A stretch of 24,884 bases of DNA. It comes from Hypsibius dujardini. Taxonomy: Eukaryota > Tardigrada > Eutardigrada > Parachela > Hypsibiidae. Location of the stretch: positions 6,449 to 31,332 of the forward strand of contig LRSR01004854.1 in the NCBI GenBank assembly GCA_001579985.1. The letters are read 5' to 3'. The translations under genes and the position numbers were made by a program. This document shows positions 19,201 through 24,884 of this stretch, piece after piece. How positions within the stretch are numbered: the first letter of the stretch is position 1; each line of letters starts with the position of its first letter. The notes under the pieces were generated by a model. It had not been told where the DNA came from and ran no database searches. It was given only the letters and a program-made list of their open reading frames with translations.

Positions 19201-22200
19201 AGCGGAGTTGATTGGTTGATTGTTCAATTATTACCCCTGCCCCGCCCCTTTTGCTCATTTCCGGGACCCTCCGTTAGATTAAATTCTGTCGCTTAGTGTA
19301 CATACCTCGCGAATGGCCTTGCGAGCGCACTCGCAGGCTTCCGGTGATTTCCCCTGGGAAATGTAGTAGTGCAGGAAGTTCCGGCCCATGTTGTCGGTGA
19401 CGGTGGTGTCGACGTTCGATTTCAGCAACAGGTTCAAAACAGCCCACGAACCCTGCGCAGCGGATAAGATCAACGGTGTGCGACCGAGACTGTCGGTCGC
19501 ATTCATCGGTGCATCCTGAAAAAGTCATTCGGCCACATAGAGGCATCTACACACGTGGCAAAAATCTTGCGCTAACCGAGTTAAGCCATTACACTCGTTG
19601 CATGGCTTCTATACACGGTTGCCGAGTTGAAGTGCTTAATTCGGTCAGCGCAAGATTTTCACCACGTGTGTATATGTAAATATCTATACAATTTATATGC
19701 ACTTAATACTTCACGCCCGATTTTTTCCCCTTCGAGCACCAAACGAAACATATTAGGACCAGAGTTGGACTGTGGGCGGAGCTTAGGATTTTCTGTAGGA
19801 CTGTCACGGAAGGCTCCTCAAGTCTGGCTGGCAAATCCAGCTCTTTCCAAAGTGACTCGTAGCGTCCTGAGATTCGAACGGTCACGTGAGTTTATTTCTA
19901 TCGAACCGTTTGCTCCGAGCCGGTCGTCGCTACTTTGGAGTTGGAGACAGTCAAGTAGAAACTGACACTGTGACGTCGTTCGAACCTCAGGACTTCCACT
20001 GTAACGTAATCACAACGTACATGATCCAGCAGGAACTTTGCCAGCCCCTCGTGGTCAAACATCGTAGCACGATGCAATGGGCTCATGCCTTGGGCGTCCC
20101 GTTTGCTGAGGGTCAGCGCAAACCCGGATTTGGATGCGTGTAGCATCTCTTCCACTGCCGGAATCAAGCCTTGTGTGCAGGCTAAATGCAGGGGTGTTGA
20201 TCCGTCATTCTAGACAAAAACACAAGAAACAGGTCAGTATCTAACTTAGCGACAGAATTCCATCTAATGGGCGGGGGGGGGTAATACTTGAACAATCAAC
20301 CAATCGACCAACGGAGCTCCGGAGGAGTCGGAGCGGAGTTGATTGGTTGATTGTTCAAGTATCNGCCCCTTTTGCCCATTTCCGAGACCCTTCATTAGAT
20401 GAAATTCTGTCGCTTATTGTATTAATGATTAACCGTTTAATAACGCTTTAACGATAGTTCTGCACCGACACAATCATTTCGGAAGAGTTTCTTAACGCTC
20501 GGGGTGACTCTTACCATTTGGGCATCCATGGGAGCGCCGTTGTCGATTAAGAGACGAACGGAAGACGGACAACCTCGAATTACGGCCTAAAAATTAAAAG
20601 TGTTGTCGCGGTGGGATATTTCTTTTCGCTTCCAAAAGCAGAGCCGACAAACTGTAAACGAATAAGCTCACGTAATGCAGCATGGTTCGCTTTTCTTCAT
20701 CCTGCGCATGAAGGAGAAGCTCTTTGTCCAAACCGGCATCTGGAAGAACATACACACAACTTCGCCCCTTCGACCCCAAATTTTTTTTTTTTCTGGTGCC
20801 AATCGATTCCAAATTGAATTACTGGATGCGCAGTGGACAGAGAATTTTATTTCGGTATAGACGCTGAGCTCTATTAACACGGGAATTAGTACGAATATCT
20901 TCTGCCTGCAATACTTAGTTTTAAGCCAGGAAAAAGTCTGACTGGGATCCTTCATTCGATCCACCATCTCTAGTGGCGCCATCTCTAGTGGCGTCATCTC
21001 TAGTGGCGTCATCTCTAATGGCGTCATCTCTAGTGGCGTCATCTCTAGCGGCGCCATCTCTAGTGGCGCCATCTCTAGTGGCGCCATCTCTAGTGGCGTC
21101 ATCTCTAGTGGCGTCATCTCTAGTGGATTTTCCCTTCTTACTTCACTACACTCTGGTGTAGAAGGGAAAATGAATAGCTCTGAACAGTTTTTACGACCGT
21201 ACCTTAAGCATGCCAGGGGTTGCAAAAGGTAACAAAAGTTTGCCTATTTCTTAAGTAATATGTTTTGACAGTTAGTCTAGATTTAAACCATGGATGGTTG
21301 TTTGGTTATGTAGTTATTGTTATGGTGAGTGTCGTTGGATGGAAGTAGTAAACGAAAGGGGGAATCGCTTGGCTACGCCAGGCTTAACTTGTGTGGAATG
21401 GTGAGACAAATGGCGCGCCATAATCTGCGTTTTTGAGACAAATGGCGCGCCTTAATCTGCGTTTTTGAGACAAATGGCGTGAAATACTGTAATTTTGCGT
21501 TAGACAGGGACAGCGTACGAGCTGTGGAACGTTTAATCGGCCACGCGGCGCTTGTGTTGTGTGTACGGTGCACACAAGCCGTGCACACGTTCCACTCCAG
21601 TACGACTGTCCCTGTCTAACGCGAAAATACAGTACTAATTTTTTGTGGCGGATTGAGGATAGATTTGCTTAGTGTTTAAACAAAATCCTCAGTACGGTAA
21701 TGCTTGAAACCTTACGGAAATCTCCCTGTGGATCGAATGATGTCATTCTCATTCTCATTTTGAGAATACACTCGCAGATGTTAATTAAAGAACAGGCTTC
21801 TTCACTCCTTTACCGTTCAACAGATGCCACATCACTGCGTCCGCACTTCTGGCCGCCGCCACGTGGCCGGCATTAAGACCGATTTGGCATCCGTAAATGG
21901 GGTCTGCCCCGTAGGCCATCAGGAGCTTGACGCACTCCACCGAATTCAGCATCGCCGCGACGTGCAGCGGTGTCTAAACATTTAACAAACACACACCCGC
22001 TAAAGCAAGCAATTCCCACTCCCATTGGTCTCTACGCCGATCTACCGACGATCTACCAACGATCTACCGACGATCTACCGACGATCTACCCGTATGAGGA
22101 GAAGTCTGTATTTTGGCTCACTTAGTCGATAAATCGGCTCCCTCATGGGTTTCTCGTTGATGGTAGGTGCTTGATTGTTTGATTTTCAGAAGTGCTACAT

Positions 22201-24682
22201 GAAGTGCAGAAAATCAAACAATCAAGCACCTGCCGCCCGCCAAAGAGAAACCCATGAGTGAGCCGATTTATCGACCGTTTGGATGGTGAGCCGAAATACA
22301 GATTTCATCTCATAACGTAAGCTCGCAATCTCAAGGGACACTTTTCTGCCCTACCCGTAAATTTTAACCAACCACGGCCATGCCTTTTTAGTGCCATTGA
22401 CCAAATTACCACTGTAGGGACAAATATACGAAAAGCACAACTGTACAATCAATCAATCGAGCACAACGAGGAAGCTGTACAATCAATCAATCGAGCACAA
22501 CGAGTAAGCTGTACAATCAATCAATCGAGCACAACGAGTAAGCTGTACGAAATGTGCCAATCAGAGAAGAGTGAATCAGATTGAACGTGCAATCGAGTGC
22601 AGGGCCACACCGAGGGAGGCGGGGCTTAGTTGTCTCTTGAGATTGCGTGCATAGGGTACTTAATCGCACCACAAACCTTGCCGTGCCAACCACCCATGTT
22701 GACCAAGTCTTTGGCGCAGGAACACGCATTCAGTATACACTGTAAATAATTACAGCGACTCATCATGAATGGGATATTGCTGCGTGACGCACTTCTGATC
22801 GACCACCTGAGAAATCGGGAATTGGTCCTCCTCTTCGAAAATAGCCTCACCTCAATGGATTCGAGGGCGTTATGTCGCACCGCGATGTGGAGCGGCGTCT
22901 CCATCAGCTTCGTCTGCGCGCACTTTTTCGCGTTCAAATTCAGCAACGCCTGAACGACCTTGACGTGGTCCTTCATAGCCGCCAGATGAAGCGGCGTTTG
23001 CCCGTCGTTATCGGTCGCTTCAAGGTCTGTGGATTGGTAGAGCCCGTGTGGAAAGTGTTTTAGTGTTGATGAAAAATAAGTAAGAAAAGGCACGATCTAA
23101 AACATGGACTGAACTCCTGTACTGGACTACTGTACTGGACTCGTGTACTGGACTCCTATACTGGATTTTATTACTGTACTCGTGTACTGTACTGGACTGT
23201 AATGTTTTGCAACTGCGTTTAAAAAAACAAGCTATGTGATTTTGGTTCAGCAAAACTAGAAATGGTCCAGTACAGGAGTCCAGTACAGGAGTCCAGTACA
23301 GGAGTCCAGTACAGGAGTCCAGTACAGGAGTCCAGTACAGGAGTACAGTCTATGTTTTAGATCGTGCCGTAAGAAAATGCTGCTGCAACTTACCGGAACC
23401 ACGCTGAAACAGCATGTCCACCATGAGGACGTGACCGTTTTCGGCTGCGTGATGAAGTAATGTTTTCCCGCTGGCGTCCGTTACGAGAAGTCGCTCGTGG
23501 CGTTGGCTGAGAAGCTTCTCCAGCACTTCCACTTGACCGGCTGCGGCCAACTGTTAATGGTCAAAAGATAAATTTATTATCTACTTATTTTATTATTGGT
23601 AGCATTTTACTTAAAAAAAATAATGGGCGACGACATTTTTCTTTTTCCCAAATTGAAGGAAATTCTGAAGGGCAGGACTTTTTTGAATCAGAAAGAGTTG
23701 AACGGGACAGTGAACGTCCGCGCTGAACCAGTTCTCCAAAGAATGGCTTTTTGTTTGTGTTCCAGTAATGGTTGAAGAAGTGCGTTGAATGCAACGGAAA
23801 TGATATTGAGAAATTGGAGTGAAATAGTGTTTTAGGTTGTAAATATTAAAAAATATGCGGCAAGAGGCAATTTGTTACCACAAGGCTGCAGGCTGTACAA
23901 AAACGTGCTTTGACTCGAGGGTGAAATGTGCAGTGTACTGCAGACTGCACATGTGGTCTTGTGGCCAACTATTTCCGCCTCCAATCAAAGCACTTTTTTT
24001 GTATAGCCTGCAGCCTTGTGGTAACAAATTGCCTCTTGACAACTCGAGCGTCCCTATTTTTCTGGCCAAAGGTGTATGCTCTTTATTTTTTCATTTATTT
24101 CGTACAGTTTAGATGAAAAAGAGTTCCGTCTTTATATCCGGAGTGAAATATTGATACATCAATCGGCCTGCAATACTCTTAATTCTAGCATCTAATAATA
24201 CTATCATTAATTTTAATCAATACTGTATATCTTGAGGTGAAATATTCATTTTAACTTAAATGGTCAGGAACAATATTAATTTAATATATTTAATTTAATC
24301 AATATATATTAATATGGGGCATGCTAAAAACTCTTTTGCCAAGTCATGCCAAGAGTTGAAATATCACCTTGATCAGTCGTTTCGGACTATCGTTGATATT
24401 ACAGACATCCTGGTCGTCGATTCCCGCAGCCGAAGTTGCCAGACCGCGCGGCGAATTTCTCCCCGGCGAGAGCGGTCTCGCCTCCTTGCTCGAGATACTC
24501 GGCTCCTTCTGCAAGCTGACAAAGGACTCTTCGTCCGGCAGAGTGCGCAGTTTGCGGAAAAACCCCATTTTCTCCCATCGCGCCAATGGGCGACGGAAGA
24601 TGGACGGTGGTCGGCGACCGCTGTACCCTTCAAGCTCCACATCCACGGTCGCCACTGCGGGACCCATTTTACTCGCGAACAA
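13276..24682 (-). CDS. TRPA1: TRPA-B: TRPA1-like ankyrin-repeat cation channel, upstream paralogue (27 exons, 1243 aa)
   Basis: This gene encodes a TRPA-family, non-selective, calcium-permeable channel subunit that would act as a tetramer in the plasma membrane of sensory cells (family knowledge). Coding exons in order of transcription: 24682-24368, 23550-23394, 23026-22851, 22739-22677, 21973-21814, 20739-20672, 20586-20515, 20209-20021, 19515-19306, 18853-18716, 18625-18603, 18484-18405, 18088-18004, 17903-17789, 17375-17209, 16675-16591, 16513-16454, 16304-16206, 16120-16050, 15733-15549, 15477-15356, 15253-15072, 15002-14843, 14458-14240, 14179-13997, 13698-13583, 13507-13276. They sum to 3732 nt in one frame, all with GT/AG. 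Residues 1-105 are a charged N-terminus; about 106-672 carry roughly 16 ankyrin repeats (TPLHLAA-type cores); S1-S6 follow from about 780 to 1072; the pore motif MMLGD is at 1022-1026; a TRP-like helix ([11 protein letters not shown]) and a C-terminal coiled coil ([16 protein letters not shown]) complete it. The start is the first ATG of exon 1; a second in-frame ATG lies five codons on. The match to human TRPA1 from memory covers the ankyrin end, S1-S6 and C-terminus, so the family call is firm; ligand or thermal tuning cannot be read from sequence. Confidence 0.93.
13721..13967. repeat. 22-bp minisatellite, about 11 units, in TRPA-B intron
   Basis: The plus unit is GTTACACCCATGAAGGGTCG plus TA. 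It lies in the intron 13699-13996, positionally homologous to the TRPA-A intron 1805-2197, which carries only a CT-rich tract, so the array is paralogue-specific. Confidence 0.85.
14240..14458 (-). CDS. TRPA1: TRPA-B exon 24: pore helix, selectivity filter and most of S6
   Basis: This exon encodes 73 residues, 995-1067. It begins [11 protein letters not shown], passes through the pore helix and filter ([11 protein letters not shown], filter G1025-D1026), and runs into S6 up to ILLMNLL. The next exon continues [11 protein letters not shown], the conserved end of S6 and start of the TRP-like helix. It differs from the TRPA-A counterpart at three amino acids and about 22 of 219 bases. Confidence 0.95.
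14558..14841. mobile_element. MITE family M, copy 2, forming the 5' end of a TRPA-B intron
   Basis: The termini are TACCGTATTCCCCCGATCTC followed by AAGGGACA, and the exact inverted complement at the right end. With TA at both borders, the insertion target was a TA. The right end abuts the exon 15002-14843, so the intron (14459-14842, 384 bp) is three quarters MITE. It is about 284 bp long, in the same orientation as copy 1, and noncoding. Confidence 0.9.
14841..14842 (-). promoter_or_regulatory. 5' splice site straddling exon flank and MITE terminus
   Basis: The donor of the exon encoding S5 (ending DFYM) reads ATG|GTACCGTATT on the minus strand. Only its G comes from the original flank; T and A are the TA target duplication, and from intron position 4 onward the sequence is the MITE end. 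The TRPA-A homologue reads ATG|GTACGTAG. The sequence after the distal TA (CACCCGGGG) suggests an ancestral GTACAC donor. Confidence 0.75.
15260..15352. repeat. AT-rich palindrome in TRPA-B intron
   Basis: Around 15296-15342 the sequence TATTAAATAATATTTAATAT is followed by its near-perfect complement. It occupies the 102-bp intron 15254-15355 between the S2 and S3 exons and could form a hairpin in the transcript. The TRPA-A homologue is a 68-bp intron without it. Confidence 0.6.
15779..16022. repeat. (ACACAGAC)n microsatellite in TRPA-B intron
   Basis: ACAGACAC-type repeats degenerate into AGACAGAC toward 16000, inside the intron 15734-16049. The CVCVC-type frames on the minus strand are repeat translations. 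Confidence 0.8.
16710..17137. mobile_element. Inverted-repeat element (about 428 bp) in TRPA-B intron
   Basis: The left end GCCGCACAGTTGAGGGGAGC followed by GGCGTTCGGTT and AACAGAACACTCG is mirrored at 17090-17137 (CGAGTGTTCTGTGAAACCGA, then ACGCCGCTCCCTTCAAGTGT). Inside are three copies of TAAAACACGTTTTTTCTTCG near 16842-16910. Intron 16676-17208. No coding capacity. Confidence 0.8.
17395..17750. repeat. 8-bp G-rich minisatellite (GGGTTTCA / GGGTTAAA / GGGTTGAA) in TRPA-B intron
   Basis: More than thirty units fill the intron 17376-17788. GGG recurs every 8 nt on the plus strand, which is the template strand for this gene. It resembles telomere repeats superficially but has no TTAGGG array. 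Confidence 0.8.
18180..18390. repeat. AT-rich tandem repeat in TRPA-B intron
   Basis: Units of about 30-40 bp containing TTAACTAATTAATATTTTAT and CTATTTATT repeat through the intron 18089-18404. No other element seen. Confidence 0.65.
18603..18625 (-). CDS. TRPA1: TRPA-B 23-nt microexon (exon 11)
   Basis: It is flanked by a GCACAG acceptor and a GTACGT donor and encodes SPLHFAA plus two bases. It restores the frame between 18853-18716 and 18484-18405 and supplies the conserved ankyrin core. Same length, same phases and same peptide as the TRPA-A microexon, although the flanking introns are unrelated in sequence. Confidence 0.9.
18929..19100. mobile_element. TIR element with GGGGTCATTCAC ends
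   Basis: The left end is AAGGGGTCATTCACGTATTA and the right end is the complement of TTAGGGGTCATTCACATATT. The interior is GGGTGGGTGG-rich. About 172 bp, in the intron 18854-19305, and its right TAA directly overlaps the start of a foldback family 1 copy. Confidence 0.75.
19098..19295. mobile_element. Foldback family 1, complete copy in TRPA-B intron
   Basis: This is almost one long palindrome: TAAGCGACAGAATTTAATCT, then GAGGGTCC-GGAAATG-GCAAAAGGGGCGGGGCA and AATCAACCAATCAACC, returning as the complement up to GATTAAATTCTGTCGCTTA. The spacer is only about 20 bp. It could form a strong cruciform or RNA hairpin. The intron is spliced from the exons at 19515-19306 and 18853-18716. Confidence 0.85.
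19548..19672. mobile_element. Foldback family 2, copy 2 (125 bp, TRPA-B intron, opposite orientation)
   Basis: It runs from TACACACGTGGCAAAAATCT to CCACGTGTGTA. Here CCGAGTTAAGCC is on the left and TTAATTCGGTCAGCGC on the right, so it is the reverse complement of the copy at 8832-8956. The length is the same 125 bp. It lies in the intron 19516-20020, which is positionally homologous to the TRPA-A intron holding copy 1. Confidence 0.85.
20247..20416. mobile_element. Foldback family 1, third copy, with the only ambiguous base of the window
   Basis: The ends are TAGCGACAGAATTCCATCTA and ATGAAATTCTGTCGCTTA. The arms contain ACTTGAACAATCAACCAATC and its complement. The N is at 20364 inside the right arm, where the palindrome probably blocked sequencing. 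The left arm lacks about 25 bp found in the right arm. Intron 20210-20514. Confidence 0.85.
20964..21126. repeat. 15-bp minisatellite (CATCTCTAGTGGCGT/C), about 11 units
   Basis: It lies in the 1074-bp intron 20740-21813 of TRPA-B and stays open in several frames because the unit is divisible by three. A short hairpin follows, ATTTTCCCTTCT at 21127-21138 with AGAAGGGAAAAT at 21160-21171. Confidence 0.85.
21485..21635. mobile_element. Foldback element (about 150 bp) in TRPA-B intron
   Basis: The left arm ATACTGTAATTTTGCGTTAG followed by ACAGGGACAG is mirrored by CTGTCCCTGTCTAACGCGAA followed by AATACAGTA. Weaker pairing (GTGGAACGT / ACGTTCCAC) extends toward the loop. Just before it, GAGACAAATGGCGCGCCTTA-type units repeat at 21401-21485. 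Confidence 0.75.
22093..22314. mobile_element. Foldback element (222 bp) in the TRPA-B-specific intron
   Basis: The ends are TATGAGGAGAAGTCTGTATT and the complement of TATGAGATGAAATCTGTATT. The arms share GGCTCAC, CGATAAATCGGCTC, CATGGGTTTCTC and GGTGCTTGATTGTTTGATTT. Noncoding. Confidence 0.8.
22319..22660. mobile_element. MITE related to family M, reversed and diverged
   Basis: The ends contain CGCAATCTCAAGGGACA and its complement, like the M family's GATCTCAAGGGACA. Sub-terminal CTTTTCTGCCCTACC on the left and GGCGGGGCTTAGTTGTCTCT on the right match the M family in reverse orientation. The centre has three copies of CTGTACAATCAATCAATCGA plus GCACAACGAG. Confidence 0.75.
23089..23368. mobile_element. 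Foldback element whose arms are GTACTGGACTCCT minisatellites
   Basis: Terminal GGCACGATCTAAAACATGGA and its complement (ending TTAGATCGTGCC) enclose repeated TGTACTGGACTCC units on the left and CAGTACAGGAGTC units on the right, so the minisatellite is itself inverted. It occupies most of the intron 23027-23393. Confidence 0.85.
23861..24038. mobile_element. Foldback element (178 bp) in TRPA-B intron 1
   Basis: CAAGAGGCAATTTGTTACCA followed by CAAGGCTGCAGGCTGTACAA on the left is mirrored almost perfectly on the right, ending AAATTGCCTCTTG. The rest of the 817-bp intron (23551-24367) is AT-rich with nothing else recognisable. Confidence 0.85.
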
Positions 24683-24760
24683 ACCAAAAACGTTCCAGGA
24701 TCAAGATCAACGAAAAAAGCCGAATCTGTCTCGATGATCTCATCGCGCATATCGGGTTTC

Positions 24761-24770
24761 CTTTTATATA
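24761..24770 (-). promoter_or_regulatory. TATA box of TRPA-B
   Basis: The minus strand reads TATATAAAAG here, about 80 bp upstream of the ATG at 24682. A start site 25-30 bp downstream would lie near 24735 and leave a 5' UTR of about 50 nt. A MITE end begins about 40 bp further upstream. Confidence 0.6.
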
Positions 24771-24812
24771 TTTGATCACGCGGGGGAGGGGGAGGTACCA
24801 ATCCGGAACCCC

Positions 24813-24884
24813 ATTCCCCCGATCTCAAGGGACAGTTAAGCCCCACCCCCTCCAGTCATCGGTTGACTGTTCAATCGGATTCAC
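24813..24884. mobile_element. MITE family M, copy 3, cut by the window end, next to the TRPA-B promoter
   Basis: From CCCCCGATCTCAAGGGACAG onward the sequence is almost identical to 14565-14636, through AAGCCCCACCCCCTCCAGTC to the GATTCAC at the window edge. Its inner part lies outside the window. It begins about 40 bp upstream of the TRPA-B TATA box. Confidence 0.85.

Larger units (their letters stand above)
21974..22676 (-). other. 703-bp intron present only in TRPA-B (ankyrin repeat 4)
   Basis: It lies between the codons of K and T in the peptide [12 protein letters not shown] at phase 0 (donor GTTTGT, acceptor TGTTTAG). TRPA-A reads [12 protein letters not shown] inside one exon, 10132-9901. 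Two inverted-repeat elements, 22093-22314 and 22319-22660, make up about 80 percent of it; the rest includes five GATCTACCGAC-type repeats at 22035-22090. Confidence 0.85.

Noticed and set aside
854-24682. TRPN (NompC), painless or pyrexia-type channel
   Set aside because: About 16 ankyrin repeats rather than the roughly 29 of TRPN, the S6-TRP helix GLAVGDI, and the C-terminal [13 protein letters not shown] coiled coil match TRPA1 best.
24373-24846. Minus-strand frame of 157 codons overlapping TRPA-B exon 1 and its promoter
   Set aside because: It lies in another frame than the conserved exon, has no TRPA similarity, and would start within a MITE.
1-24884. Retroviral, Polinton or other virus-like remains
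   Set aside because: No reverse transcriptase, integrase, capsid or envelope motif and no long terminal repeats were seen in any frame; all mobile elements here are short and noncoding.

Overview
The window is animal nuclear DNA carrying three protein genes, all on the minus strand. Evidence for an animal genome is: many short GT-AG exons, a TRPA-type ion channel, a cilia gene, and introns filled with microsatellites, minisatellites and inverted-repeat transposons. The channel plus CFAP298 points to a ciliated invertebrate, but I cannot name the phylum.

Reading in the direction of transcription (high to low coordinates): (1) TRPA-B, a TRPA1-like channel, coding span 24682-13276. I traced 27 exons, 3732 nt including the stop, for 1243 residues. 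(2) An intergenic region of about 2.0 kb (11294-13275), mostly minisatellite. (3) TRPA-A, a tandem paralogue, coding span 11293-854, also 27 exons, 3702 nt, 1233 residues. (4) A gap of 315 bp. (5) The first coding exon of CFAP298 (538-146), followed by a microsatellite intron that runs off the window. In both channel models every exon joins in frame at GT/AG, and most exons have the same length in the two genes. Each protein has a short paralogue-specific N-terminus, about 16 ankyrin repeats, six membrane segments with an MMLGD pore motif between S5 and S6, a TRP-like helix and a C-terminal coiled coil.

The paralogues differ mainly outside the coding sequence. TRPA-A alone has a 100-bp intron inside one ankyrin repeat and a fourfold repeated TATA box. 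TRPA-B alone has a 703-bp intron inside another ankyrin repeat, holding two inverted-repeat elements, and a transposon-derived 5' splice site. About fifteen foldback or MITE-like elements, in several families, lie in the introns and next to one promoter. One 125-bp family sits in the same intron of both genes in opposite orientation.

I saw no RNA genes, CRISPR arrays, retroviruses or bacterial features.
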